Source: Roseomonas nitratireducens
GTDB taxonomy: Bacteria; Pseudomonadota; Alphaproteobacteria; Acetobacterales; Acetobacteraceae
NCBI RefSeq assembly: GCF_017813355.1
Contig: NZ_JAGIYZ010000016.1
Location: forward strand, 62,001 to 126,000
Reading direction: 5' to 3'
Length of the DNA: 64,000 bases
Below, one piece after another: positions 35,416 through 44,475 of the stretch (within the stretch, counting starts at the first letter, position 1; each line of letters begins with the position of its first letter). Under the pieces are notes generated by a model. It had not been told where the DNA came from. It ran no database searches and saw only the letters and a list, made by a program, of their open reading frames with translations. Position numbers and translations under genes: made by a program.

Positions 35416-35601
35416 CGGAGGGGCGCCGCCCCTCCGAACCTCCCCGCCGAGGGGCGAAAGGCCCGAAGGTAAGCGACCGGAGGGGCGCCGCCCCTCCGTA
35501 CCTCCCCGCCGAGGGCCGAAAGGCCCGAACATGCGTGACCGGAGGGGCGCCGCCCCTCCGAACCTCCCCGCCGAGGGCCGAAAGGCCCTCGGTACCCCTC
35601 A
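35416..35601. repeat. Three tandem copies of a 62-bp palindromic unit
   Basis: Copies begin at 35416, 35478 and 35540. Each starts with the palindrome GGAGGGGCGCCGCCCCTCC (8-bp arms) followed by GAACCTCCCCGCCGAGG or a close variant. In the third copy the end forms a perfect 9-bp hairpin, CCGAGGGCC-GAAA-GGCCCTCGG. A 62-base period is not a multiple of three, so it is not coding repetition. It fills most of the 242-base gap between the glycosylase and aminotransferase genes. Confidence 0.85.
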
Positions 35602-35651
35602 CCCGCCCTCGCAGATGGACGGCGCCTGGCAGGGATGGTTCCCTGAAGCAC

Positions 35652-36806
35652 ATGCACTTCCCGCTCTCGCCGCGCATCGGCGCCACGTCAGAACCACCCA
35701 TCCCCTCCGTCCGCGCCTGGGCCTCCCGCTACGACGGCCGCGCGGGGCGCGTGCTCGACCTCACCCAGGCCGTGCCGGGATACCCGCCGCATGACGACCT
35801 GCTGGCGAAACTCGCCGCCTGCGCAGGCAGCACGGCCACATCCTCCTACGGGCCGATCGACGGCGAACCGGCACTGCGATCCGCCCTGGCGGAGGACATG
35901 TCGCGCGTCTACGGCGCGCGCATCGCCACCGACGACATCGCCATCACCTCCGGCGGCAACCTCGCCTTCACCATGGCGATGACGGTGCTCGCCGGCGCGG
36001 GGGAAGCGGTGATGCTGCCCGCACCCTGGTACTTCAACCACCGCATGGCGCTCTCGGCCCTGGGCATCCCCTGCGTGCCGCTCGAATGCCGCGCGGAGGA
36101 CGGCTTCGTCCCCGACCCGGACCGCGCGGCGCGGATGATGCAGGGCGTGCGCGCCATCGTCCTCGTCAGCCCGAACAACCCCACCGGCGCGGTCTATCCG
36201 CCCGCGGTCATCGCCGCCTTCGCCGAGCTCGCCCGCCGCCACGGCGCCTGGCTGGTGCTGGACGAGACCTACCGCGACTTCCTCGACCCCGCGCAATCCC
36301 CGCCGCACGCGCTGTTCGCCGACCCGGCCTGGCGGGACAACGTCATCCACCTCTACTCCTTCTCGAAGGCCTATTGCGTGCCCGGGCACCGCGTCGCCGC
36401 GATCGCGGCCGGGCCGGCCTTCCGCGCGGCGCTGATGAAGGCGCTCGACACCATGCAGATCTGCGCGCCGCGCGCCGCGCAGGCGGCGCTGTCCTGGGCG
36501 GTGCCGGCTCTGGCCGCATGGCGCGACGGCAACCGCGCCATCATGGCCGCGCGCGCCGAAACCTTCCGCCGCGCCGCGGGGCAATTGCCTGGCTGGCGCC
36601 TCGACGCGCTCGGCGCGTACTTCGCCTATCTCCGCCTGCCCGAGGACGCGCCGGACGCCGTCGCGATGGCCGAGACTCTGGCCGTCGAGCGCGGCCTGCT
36701 CGGCCTGCCAGGCCCCTTCTTCGGCCCGGGGCAGGAGAGGCACCTGCGCCTCGCCTTCGCCAATGCCGAGGAAGCGGTGATCGCCGAGGTCCCCGCGCGG
36801 CTCTGA
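35652..36806 (+). CDS. Class I/II PLP-dependent aminotransferase
   Basis: 384 residues of fold type I. The PLP Lys is in HLYSFSKAYCVPGHRVA, the PLP-stacking/phosphate region is ITSGGNLAFTMA, and the Asn/Asp pair lies in LVSPNNPTGAVYP and WLVLDETYRDF. The C-terminal Arg region reads HLRLAFANAEE. The substrate is not determined; it resembles aspartate/aromatic-type enzymes. The ATG at 35652 begins MHFPLSPRIG. A hairpin terminator follows. Confidence 0.9.
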   Translation: MHFPLSPRIGATSEPPIPSVRAWASRYDGRAGRVLDLTQAVPGYPPHDDLLAKLAACAGSTATSSYGPIDGEPALRSALAEDMSRVYGARIATDDIAITSGGNLAFTMAMTVLAGAGEAVMLPAPWYFNHRMALSALGIPCVPLECRAEDGFVPDPDRAARMMQGVRAIVLVSPNNPTGAVYPPAVIAAFAELARRHGAWLVLDETYRDFLDPAQSPPHALFADPAWRDNVIHLYSFSKAYCVPGHRVAAIAAGPAFRAALMKALDTMQICAPRAAQAALSWAVPALAAWRDGNRAIMAARAETFRRAAGQLPGWRLDALGAYFAYLRLPEDAPDAVAMAETLAVERGLLGLPGPFFGPGQERHLRLAFANAEEAVIAEVPARL

Positions 36807-36860
36807 TCCACCGCCGCACGGCGCGGCGGCACGCGCCCCGACGCCAGCGCGCCCGATAGG

Positions 36861-36889
36861 CGCCTCCGCCACGCCGCACGGCGGAGGCG
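36861..36889 (+). terminator. Hairpin terminator after aminotransferase
   Basis: Perfect 10-bp arms CGCCTCCGCC and GGCGGAGGCG around a 9-base loop, 54 bases after the stop. No T tract follows. Confidence 0.6.
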
Positions 36890-36900
36890 ATCGGTCACGC

Positions 36901-36929
36901 TTGCCTGCGCGCGATGCCAAACGATACAT
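36901..36929 (+). promoter_or_regulatory. Putative promoter of the GT41 cassette
   Basis: TTGCCT, 17 bases, then ATACAT lie in an AT-rich island 50-78 bases before the first ATG. A nearby TATGAT (36936-36941) is an alternative -10 without a good -35. Confidence 0.4.
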
Positions 36930-36978
36930 TTTCGATATGATCATCCCCCCGGCGCTGCCCGGCAGGCGCTGACCCGCC

Positions 36979-39363
36979 ATGCCCGCGCCTCATCGCCGCC
37001 AACTCCCCCGCCCCGCCCCGCCTGACCCGGCCGCCCGCGCCGCCGCGGAAGCCGCGCTGCGCGCCCGGATCGGGCAAGCGCCGACGCAGCCGCAGCCCTG
37101 GCAGCAGCTCGCCCTGCTGCTGGCCGAAACCGGCCGCCCGGCCGAGGCGGCGGACGCCTTCGCCGAGGCCGTGCGCCTGGGCGCTTCCGCCGCCGCCATC
37201 GCGCTGCCCCATGCGCTCGCCCTGGAAGCGGCCGGGCGGCGGGAGGACGCGATCGCCACCGCCCGCGCCACGCTCGACAGGCGTCCCAAGGATTTTCCGC
37301 TCACCAACCTGCTCGGCGTGCTGCTCAAGCGCGCCGGGCGGCTGGCGGAAGCGGCCACGGCGTTCGAGGCGGCGAAGCGGCTCGAACCGCGCAACGCCTC
37401 CCCCTGGAACAACCTCGGCAACACGCTGCACCTCGCGGGCGACTTCGCGGGTGCTGCGGCCGCCTATGCCGGGGCGGCGCGCATCGAACCGCGCAACGCG
37501 GAATTCTGGCGGCTGCAGGGAAGGTCGCTGGCCGCGGCGGGGGAGGCCGATGCCGCGCGGCGCTGCCTCGACCGCGCATTGCTGGTCGACCCGCGCAACC
37601 TCGAGGCCGGCTTGCAGCTCTCCGGCCTGCTGCTCCAGGCGGGGGACAACGACCAGGCGCGCGCGTTGCTCGACCGGCTCGCATCGATGCATCCCGGCCA
37701 TCCCGGCATCGGCGTGATGCGCGCGCGCCTCGCCTGGCGGGCGGGCGAGATCGAGGCCGCAAGATCGGGCTTCGCCGCGGTGCTCGCCGCGGCGCCGGGC
37801 CATGCGCAGGCCGCCATCCTGCTCTCCCGCCTGCATGGCGACGGCGAGCGCGCGGCGGCGAACCAGGTGCTGCGGGACGCGCTGGCGCACCGGCCGGCGG
37901 ATGCCGAGCTCTCGGCCGAACTCATCGACAGCCTCGCGCGCAGCCGATACGGCTCCGAGACCGCGCATATCGAGGAAGCCTACGCGCTGGCCGTCGCGCA
38001 TATGGACCGGCATCGCGACCGCATCGCCGAGGATGCCCGCCCGCTGCGCACCATCTTCCAGCGCTGCCTGGACGAGGCGCGGCTCGCCGCGACCGGCGCG
38101 CTGCCGGACCTCGCGCGCCGCTGGCTCGCCGATGGGCGCATCGCCCCGCTGCACTACGAGCTCGGCCAGGTCGCGACGATCGAGGACCGCATCCGCATCC
38201 TCGAATGGCACCGCGCCTGGGGCGTGCGCGCCGCACGCGGCGTGGTGCCGGTCGCACCGCTTGCGATGCCCGCGCTGGCGACAGGGCGGAAAATCCGCAT
38301 CGGCTTCATGTCGAGCGACCTGCGCAACCACCCCGTCTCCTACTTCGCGCTGCCGCTGCTGATGGAGCACGACCGGGATCGCTTCGAGGTCTTCTGCTAT
38401 TCCTTCTACGAGGGCGAGCGCGACGCGGTGCAGGCGCGCATCGAGCCATCGGTCCACGCCTTCCGCTGGTGGCCGCGCCGGCCGGACCAGCAGGTGGCGG
38501 AAGGCATCGCCGCGGACGGGCTCGACATCCTGTTCGAACTCGGCGGCAGCACCGCGATGAACAAGCTGGAGGTGATGGCCCGCCGCCCGGCGCGGATCGG
38601 CGCCTCCTGGCTCGGCTACCCGCATTCGGCGGGGCTGGAGGCGATCGACTACATCCTCGTCGACCCGCATCTCGCGCCGACCGATCCGCGGCTGCTGATC
38701 GAGCGCCCCTTCGAGATGCCGGAATCCTGGGTGGCGCTCGGCCCGCTCGGCTTCGGGCCGGAACCCATCCTGCCCGGCCTGCCGGAGGACCGCGCGGGGC
38801 GCGTCACCTTCGGCACCATGAACAACCCCTACAAGGTCACGGCGGCCTGCCTCGACGCCTGGGCCGCGGTGCTGCGGGAGGTGTCGTCCTCGCGCTTCCT
38901 CTTCGTCCGCCCCGAGGGCAATGCCGCGCCCTTCCAGGCCAATGCGCGCGCCGCCTTCGCCGCGCGCGACGTGGACCCCGACCGCATCGCCTTCGTCGGC
39001 GTGCGCGGGCGGCACCTGCAGCACTACAACGAGATCGACATCGCGCTCGACAGCCTGCCCCATGTCGGCGGCACCACCACCTGCGAGACGCTGTGGATGG
39101 GCGTGCCCGTGGTCACGCTGGCCGGCCCCGGCTTCCCCGAGCGGCTGTCGCATTCCAACCTCATCAATACCGGGCTGCCGGATCTCTCGACGAACAGTGT
39201 CGCGGACTATGTCGCGCGCGCCGCCGACCTCGCCTGCGACCGGGCGCTGCGGCTGCGGCTGCGCCATTCGCTGCGCGACCTGATCCGCGCCCGGCCGCTC
39301 GGCCAGCCCGGCCGCTTCACCAGGCATTTCTACGCGAAGGTCGAGGAGGTGGTGCGCGCATGA
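36979..39363 (+). CDS. TPR-containing O-linked GlcNAc transferase-like (GT41/SPINDLY) glycosyltransferase
   Basis: 794 residues. About eight TPR-like repeats fill residues 35-330 (for example NASPWNNLGNTLHLAGDFAGAAAAY). The GT41 catalytic lobes follow: RKIRIGFMSSDLRNHPVSYF at about 434-453, the Lys-bearing FGTMNNPYKVTAA near 615, and the nucleotide-binding GGTTTCETLWMGVPVV near 700. The family moves GlcNAc, fucose or other sugars to Ser/Thr of proteins; the bacterial targets are often flagellin or adhesins. It heads a cassette with three sugar-modifying genes, so the donor may be a modified deoxysugar. Confidence 0.9.
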   Translation: MPAPHRRQLPRPAPPDPAARAAAEAALRARIGQAPTQPQPWQQLALLLAETGRPAEAADAFAEAVRLGASAAAIALPHALALEAAGRREDAIATARATLDRRPKDFPLTNLLGVLLKRAGRLAEAATAFEAAKRLEPRNASPWNNLGNTLHLAGDFAGAAAAYAGAARIEPRNAEFWRLQGRSLAAAGEADAARRCLDRALLVDPRNLEAGLQLSGLLLQAGDNDQARALLDRLASMHPGHPGIGVMRARLAWRAGEIEAARSGFAAVLAAAPGHAQAAILLSRLHGDGERAAANQVLRDALAHRPADAELSAELIDSLARSRYGSETAHIEEAYALAVAHMDRHRDRIAEDARPLRTIFQRCLDEARLAATGALPDLARRWLADGRIAPLHYELGQVATIEDRIRILEWHRAWGVRAARGVVPVAPLAMPALATGRKIRIGFMSSDLRNHPVSYFALPLLMEHDRDRFEVFCYSFYEGERDAVQARIEPSVHAFRWWPRRPDQQVAEGIAADGLDILFELGGSTAMNKLEVMARRPARIGASWLGYPHSAGLEAIDYILVDPHLAPTDPRLLIERPFEMPESWVALGPLGFGPEPILPGLPEDRAGRVTFGTMNNPYKVTAACLDAWAAVLREVSSSRFLFVRPEGNAAPFQANARAAFAARDVDPDRIAFVGVRGRHLQHYNEIDIALDSLPHVGGTTTCETLWMGVPVVTLAGPGFPERLSHSNLINTGLPDLSTNSVADYVARAADLACDRALRLRLRHSLRDLIRARPLGQPGRFTRHFYAKVEEVVRA

Positions 39364-40610
39364 CCGTCCTCGGCGCGCTGGAAGTCACGGAATGCCGCGC
39401 CTGTGGCGCGCCGCTCGGGCCGGTCTTCTGCGACCTCGGCCGCATGCCGGTCGCCAATTCCTACGTGCCGAACGCCGAAGCGGCGCGGCGCGAGCCCGCC
39501 TTCCCGCTGCGCGCCCTGGTCTGCACCGGCTGCCGGCTGGTGCAGTTGGACACGGTGGTGGACGAGGTCGGGATCTTCGAGGACTACGCCTATTTCTCCT
39601 CCATGTCCGATGGCTGGGTCGCCCATGCCGGGCGCTTCGCGGCGGAGATGGCGCTGCGGCTCGGCCTCGGACCCGGCAGCCTCGTGATCGAGGCGGCGAG
39701 CAACGACGGCTACCTGCTGCGTCACTTCCTCGCGGCCGGCATCCCCTGCCTCGGCATCGAGCCGGCGCGCAACGTGGCGGAGGTCGCGCGCGCCGCCGGC
39801 GTGCCGACGGAAGCCCGCTTCCTCGGCCGCGCGACGGCCGCCGAGATCGTCGCAGCGCGCGGCCGCGCGGCCGATCTCGTCGTCGCCAACAACGTGCTCG
39901 CCCACGTGCCGGACGTGAACGACTTCGCCGCCGGCCTCGCGGTGCTGGCGGGCGAAGCCGGGATCGTCTCGATCGAGGCGCCGCACCTGATCGCCATGGT
40001 CGATGGCGTGCAGTTCGACACGATCTACCACGAGCACTACGCCTACTGGTCGCTGCACGCGATGGAAGGGCTGCTCGCGCGGCACGGGCTGGTCGTGTTC
40101 GACGTGGAGCGCCTGCCGACGCATGGCGGGTCGCTGCGCGTCTTCTCCTCCGCCGCGCCGCGCCGGGGCAGCGCGCGGCTGGCCGATGTGCGCGCCGAGG
40201 AAGCCGCGCGCGGCGTCGCGCGCGATGAATTCTACCGTGGCTTCGATGCGCGCGCGCAGCGCGTGGTGGCGGGCTTCCGCGCCTGGCTCGCGGCGGCGCG
40301 GGCGGAAGGCCGGCGCATCGGCGCCTATGGCGCGGCGGCCAAGGGCAACACGCTACTGAACGCCGCCGGCGTCCGCGCGGGGGACATCCTGGCGGTCGCC
40401 GACCGCAGCCCGGCCAAGCAGGGGCGGCTGCTGCCCGGCAGCCATGTGCCGGTGGTGACGCCCGAGGCGCTGCTCGCCCTCGGCCTCGACGACATCCTGA
40501 TCCTGCCCTGGAACATCGCGCGGGAGGTCGCCGGCCAGCTGCGCGGGGCGGGCTTCGCCGGACGGCTGCTGGTCGCGGTGCCGGAGATGCGGGAGGTCGC
40601 TCCGCGATGA
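39360..40610 (+). CDS. NDP-sugar C-methyltransferase (NovU/TylC3-like)
   Basis: 416 residues in three parts: a putative zinc-binding N-terminus with CRAC (12-15) and CTGC motifs, a SAM-binding core (VIEAASNDGYLLRHF, then ADLVVANNVLAHVPD), and the C-terminal domain of sugar C-methyltransferases (IGAYGAAAKGNTLLNAAG). The key YHEHYAYWSLH segment fits the catalytic His/Tyr area. It adds a methyl group, usually at C3 of a dTDP-4-keto-6-deoxysugar. ATG overlaps the preceding stop. Confidence 0.9.
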   Translation: MTVLGALEVTECRACGAPLGPVFCDLGRMPVANSYVPNAEAARREPAFPLRALVCTGCRLVQLDTVVDEVGIFEDYAYFSSMSDGWVAHAGRFAAEMALRLGLGPGSLVIEAASNDGYLLRHFLAAGIPCLGIEPARNVAEVARAAGVPTEARFLGRATAAEIVAARGRAADLVVANNVLAHVPDVNDFAAGLAVLAGEAGIVSIEAPHLIAMVDGVQFDTIYHEHYAYWSLHAMEGLLARHGLVVFDVERLPTHGGSLRVFSSAAPRRGSARLADVRAEEAARGVARDEFYRGFDARAQRVVAGFRAWLAAARAEGRRIGAYGAAAKGNTLLNAAGVRAGDILAVADRSPAKQGRLLPGSHVPVVTPEALLALGLDDILILPWNIAREVAGQLRGAGFAGRLLVAVPEMREVAPR

Positions 40611-41134
40611 TGTTCCGCCCGACCCCGCTGCCGGGCGTGATGGAGGTGCTGCCCGCCCCATCCCGGGATGCGCGCGGCGCCTTCACGCGGCTCTGGTGCG
40701 CCGAGGATTTCGCCGCCGCCGGCATCGGCTTCCGCCCGGTCCAGGCCAGCCGGTCGGACAATGCGCGGCGGCACACGCTGCGCGGGATGCACTACCAGGC
40801 GGCGCCGCGGGCCGAGGCGAAGCTCGTCCGCTGCATCTCGGGCCGGGTGCATGACGTGGTGCTGGACCTGCGGCCCGACAGCCCGGCGCATCGGCGCTGG
40901 ATCGCGGTCACGCTGTCCGCCCGGGAGGGCAACGCGCTGTTCATCCCCCCTGGCTGCGCGCATGGCTTCATGACGCTGACCGAGGATGCCGCGCTCGACT
41001 ACCTGATCGACGCGCCCCATGCGCCGGAGCTCGCGCGCGGGGTGCGCTGGGACGACCCGGCCTTCGGCATCGCCTGGCCCGCGACGCCGGCAGTGATGTC
41101 GGAGCGCGACCGGTCCTGGCCGGACCATGGCTGA
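40607..41134 (+). CDS. dTDP-4-dehydrorhamnose 3,5-epimerase-like protein
   Basis: 175 residues of the RmlC cupin family. The catalytic-His segment is LRGMHYQA, the Asp-bearing strand is HDVVLDLRPDSP, and FIPPGCAHGFMTL and the Tyr in LDYLI complete the usual set. It epimerises C3 and/or C5 of a 4-keto-deoxysugar. ATG overlaps the methyltransferase stop by 4 bases. Confidence 0.9.
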   Translation: MMFRPTPLPGVMEVLPAPSRDARGAFTRLWCAEDFAAAGIGFRPVQASRSDNARRHTLRGMHYQAAPRAEAKLVRCISGRVHDVVLDLRPDSPAHRRWIAVTLSAREGNALFIPPGCAHGFMTLTEDAALDYLIDAPHAPELARGVRWDDPAFGIAWPATPAVMSERDRSWPDHG

Positions 41135-42032
41135 ACGGGCGCTCGTCACGGGCGCGGCGGGCTTCGTGGGGCGGCAGGTGGTCGGACCGCTCGCCGCCGC
41201 GGGGTTCGAGGTGCATGCAATTCTGCATATAACGACGGAAGCCCCGGCCGGCGCGGCCTTCGGCCATCGCGCCGACCTGCTCGCCCCTGGCACCGCCGCC
41301 GCCCTGCTCCGCGACATCCGCCCCACCGTGCTGGTCCATGCCGCCTGGGTCGTGGCCCATGGGCGCTTCTGGACCGCGCCGGAGAACGCCGATTGGCTCG
41401 AGGCCTCGACCGACCTCGCGCGGGCCTTCGCCGCCGCCGGCGGGCGGCGCATCCTCGGCATCGGGAGTTGCGCGGAATACGCCGCCGCCGACCGGGACGA
41501 CGCGCTGCCCTGGCCGGAGACCCGCGCCGTCGCGCCGGATACGCCCTATGGCCAGGCCAAGGCGGCGCTCGCCGAACGGCTGATGGGCCTGGCGGCGCGG
41601 ACCGGCGTGTCCGTCGCCTGGGCGCGGCTGTTCCACCTGTTCGGGCCCGGGGAGCATCCGGACCGGCTCGTGCCCTCCGTCATGCGCGCGCTGCGACAGG
41701 GACGGCCGGCGGATGTCGCCTCCGGCACGCCGGTGCGGGACTTCTCCAGCACCTGGTTCGCCGGCCGTGCGCTGGCCGCGGTCGCGGCCTCCCGCCTGGA
41801 AGGGCCGGTGAACGTCGCCTCGGGCGAGGGGCGCGCGATCCGCGCGCTGGTCGGGGGCATCGCCGCCATCGCCGGCCGGCCGGACCTGCCGCGCCTGGGC
41901 GCCCTGCCCGACCGGCCGGGGGAGGTTCCCGTCATGGTGGCCGATGTCGCGCGGCTGCGGCGGGTGGCGGGCTTCACGGAAGCGGCGCCGGTCGAGCGTG
42001 ACCTTCGCCGCCTCTGGGCGCTCACCTGCTGA
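41127..42032 (+). CDS. NAD-dependent epimerase/dehydratase (sugar 4-ketoreductase-like)
   Basis: 301 residues of the extended SDR family. The Rossmann motif is VTGAAGFVGRQVV (GxxGxxG), the catalytic Ser/Tyr/Lys are in GIGSCAEY and TPYGQAKAAL. In a cassette with a C-methyltransferase and 3,5-epimerase, the natural role would be final 4-keto reduction or epimerisation of an NDP-deoxysugar. It overlaps the upstream gene by 8 bases and ends the cassette. Confidence 0.88.
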   Translation: MAERALVTGAAGFVGRQVVGPLAAAGFEVHAILHITTEAPAGAAFGHRADLLAPGTAAALLRDIRPTVLVHAAWVVAHGRFWTAPENADWLEASTDLARAFAAAGGRRILGIGSCAEYAAADRDDALPWPETRAVAPDTPYGQAKAALAERLMGLAARTGVSVAWARLFHLFGPGEHPDRLVPSVMRALRQGRPADVASGTPVRDFSSTWFAGRALAAVAASRLEGPVNVASGEGRAIRALVGGIAAIAGRPDLPRLGALPDRPGEVPVMVADVARLRRVAGFTEAAPVERDLRRLWALTC

Positions 42033-42223
42033 TGCCGACGGCGTCATGCCAGGGCACGCCCGGCCGGACGCGGATGATCGGGTGTCCTGTGCCCTCCATC
42101 ATCGATGCGCGGAGGCCGGCCGGATCGGCGCGGTGTGGTCGCGGATGGGCAAGGACGCCGCATGGCGGGCATGAAGCGCTTCGGTGCCGCGCGCCGCACG
42201 TGCCGGTGTAATCCTGCGCCAGA
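42033..42223. other. Intergenic spacer
   Basis: 191 bases after the sugar cassette and before a secreted-protein gene. I see no convincing gene, terminator or promoter in it. Confidence 0.3.
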
Positions 42224-42934
42224 ATGACCATCCCCCGCCGCCCGCTGCTCCTCGCCGCCCTTGCCGCGCCCTTTCTTTCGCGGCAGGCCCGCGCCGCCAC
42301 GACTGCCATCGCGCTCCGCCCCGGCGCGCCGCGCACGCGCATCGCGACGCGCACCCTGCGGGGCGAGCGCGGCGAGGCCTTCGCCATCGCCTTCGGGGCG
42401 CAGGGCGAGGTCCGCCTGCCCACCTGGTACGGCGATGGCCGCGTGCTGCGCGCCCTGCCGCTCGCGGGGCGGGAGGTGCTGCTCGCCGAATTCCAGGGCA
42501 ATCGCGGGACCGGCGTCGCGCAGCGGCTGGTCGCGGCGATCGGCTGGGACGATGCGGCGGGACTGCGCATCCTCGGCATCGAGACGCTGTCCTTCCGCGA
42601 CGCCCAGACCAGCGCAGCGTCCCGCCGCATGACCGGCACGCTGGAGGCGACGGCCGCCCGCGACGCGCTGCTGCTGCGGCACGAGACGGTGCTGCGCCGG
42701 GGCCGCGGGCCGGACCTGCGGGAAACCTGGACGACGCGCCTCGCTTGGTCCGGCGCGGGGCTGCTGGCCGCGCCGGCGACGCCGCCGCGCGCGGGAGGGA
42801 TGCAGCGCCGCGTGGATGCCGCGCGGGCGCGCATCCACGCGCTTCTCGCCGCCGCGCCGGTCACCGATGCGACGGCGCTCGACTACGACGAGGCCGGGCT
42901 CTGGGCCGTGGGCTACGCCGAGCCGGTCAGCTGA
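42224..42934 (+). CDS. Secreted protein of unknown function
   Basis: 236 residues. A signal peptide (PRRPLLLAALAAPFLSRQARA, cleaved about residue 24) precedes a mostly beta-looking domain with AFAIAFGAQGEVRLPTWYGDG and LLAEFQGNRGTGVAQRLVAA. No family recognised and no obvious catalytic motif. No membrane segment after the signal. It converges on the hydantoinase gene, and the two stop codons share an 8-base palindrome. Confidence 0.75.
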   Translation: MTIPRRPLLLAALAAPFLSRQARAATTAIALRPGAPRTRIATRTLRGERGEAFAIAFGAQGEVRLPTWYGDGRVLRALPLAGREVLLAEFQGNRGTGVAQRLVAAIGWDDAAGLRILGIETLSFRDAQTSAASRRMTGTLEATAARDALLLRHETVLRRGRGPDLRETWTTRLAWSGAGLLAAPATPPRAGGMQRRVDAARARIHALLAAAPVTDATALDYDEAGLWAVGYAEPVS

Positions 42935-44417
42935 AGGCGCGGGACGGCGCCGGGTCGAAGCCGTCCGGGGTGATGCCGCGCGGGCGGATCATCTCGTAGG
43001 GCGCGCGCGGCAGGAAGCGGCCGGTGCCGGGTTCGGCCTGCACCTTGCCGTCCTTCATCACCACCTCGCCGCGGCGGATGGTCGCGACCGGCCAGCCGGT
43101 GACCTCCATGCCTTCGTAGGGCGTGTAGTCGATCGCGTGCTGCATCAGCGCGTTGGTGATCGTGACCTTCTTCTTCGGATCCCACAGCGCGAGGTCCGCG
43201 TCGCTGCCCACCGCGATCATGCCCTTGCGGGGCGCGAGCCCCATCAGCCGCGCGGGATTGGTGCAGGTCAGGCGCACGAATTCGTCCAGCGTGATGCGGC
43301 CCTTGGACACGCCCTCGCTGAAGATGATCGGCAGCCGCGCGGCGAAGCCCGGGATGCCGTTCGGGATGTCGCGGAACACCGCATCCGACCCGTTCTGCCG
43401 CTTGCCGCGATCCCCCTCGAAGGAAAACGCGCAATGGTCGGAGGAGATGACGTCGAGCGTGCCGCGGCGGATCATCTCCCACACCCGGGCATGTTCCTCC
43501 TTCGTGCGCGGCGCCGGGCTGCACATGAACTTCGCGCCCTCGAAGCCGGGGCGATCCATGTCGGCGGCGGTGAGTGCGACGTATTGCGGGCAGGTCTCCC
43601 CCCACACCTTCACGCCGCGCGCCTGGGCGCGGGCGATCTCCTCGGCCGCTTCCGCGCAGGAAACGTGGAAGACCTGGATCGGCTGGTCCACCAGCTCGGC
43701 GAGCGCGATGGCGCGGTGCGTCGCCTCGCGCTCGACGACCGGCGGGCGCGCCCAGGCGTGGTATTTCGGCGCGGTCATGCCGTGCTTCAGCAGTTCATGC
43801 GTGCGCCAGTTGATCGCCTCGTAGTTCTCGCAATGCACGGTGACGAGGCAGCCCAGTTCCCGCGCCTTGGTCAGCACGCGCAGGTACTGCGCGTCCGAAA
43901 GGTGCAGCGGCTCATAGGTCAGGAACACCTTCAGGCTGCGCACGCCCTCCGCGACCACGCGGGGCACCTCCTGGTCCATCACCGCGTCGGTCGGGTCGGA
44001 GATGATCTGGTGGAAGGAATGGTCGAGCATCCCGCGCGCCGCCCGCGCCCGGTAGTCGACGTAGCGGTCCCAGACGCCGAAGCCCTTCCATTGCGGGATG
44101 AAGCAGACGACCGAGGTCGTCCCCCCCGCGAAGGCGGCCGCCGAGGCGGTGGCGAAGGTCTCCTCGTTCACCGTCACGGGCGGTTCGGCCGCGCCGGTGC
44201 TGGCGTATCCGCCGCGGGAAGGTTCCTCGATATGGCAATGGCTGTCGACGCCTCCGGGCAGCACGAGCAGCCCGTCCGCCTCCACCACGCGGGCGGCGTC
44301 CGCGATGCGCTCGGCCAGGGCCACGATGCGCCCGTCCTTGACGCCGATGTCGCAGCGCACCGTGCCGAAGCCCGTCGCCACCTGCCCGCCCCGCACCGCC
44401 AGGTCGAATTCCGCCAT
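42927..44417 (-). CDS. Dihydropyrimidinase/hydantoinase-family amidohydrolase
   Basis: 496 residues. The binuclear metal site is intact: HCH at residues 60-62, the carboxylated Lys (Lys163) in SLKVFLTYEP, His residues in VTVHCENYEA and VFHVSCAEAAEE, and Asp in ISSDHCAFS. It opens cyclic amides such as dihydropyrimidines or 5-substituted hydantoins. The start at 44417 reads MAEFDLAVRGG. It lies 58 bases downstream of the P450 gene on the same strand. Allantoinase or phenylhydantoinase activities cannot be excluded. Confidence 0.88.
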   Translation of the reverse strand: MAEFDLAVRGGQVATGFGTVRCDIGVKDGRIVALAERIADAARVVEADGLLVLPGGVDSHCHIEEPSRGGYASTGAAEPPVTVNEETFATASAAAFAGGTTSVVCFIPQWKGFGVWDRYVDYRARAARGMLDHSFHQIISDPTDAVMDQEVPRVVAEGVRSLKVFLTYEPLHLSDAQYLRVLTKARELGCLVTVHCENYEAINWRTHELLKHGMTAPKYHAWARPPVVEREATHRAIALAELVDQPIQVFHVSCAEAAEEIARAQARGVKVWGETCPQYVALTAADMDRPGFEGAKFMCSPAPRTKEEHARVWEMIRRGTLDVISSDHCAFSFEGDRGKRQNGSDAVFRDIPNGIPGFAARLPIIFSEGVSKGRITLDEFVRLTCTNPARLMGLAPRKGMIAVGSDADLALWDPKKKVTITNALMQHAIDYTPYEGMEVTGWPVATIRRGEVVMKDGKVQAEPGTGRFLPRAPYEMIRPRGITPDGFDPAPSRAFS

Positions 44418-44475
44418 GGTCTGCCCCCGTCTGCTGCGCCGCGATGGTGCGGCGCGGCGGCGGCGCGGACAAGCC

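Noticed and set aside
35416-35601. CRISPR array
   Set aside because: The 62-bp units abut with no unique spacers, and there are no cas genes.
35367-35651. N-terminal extension of the aminotransferase through the tandem repeats
   Set aside because: The frame is open only because the repeat lacks stops; the conserved protein begins at the ATG at 35652.
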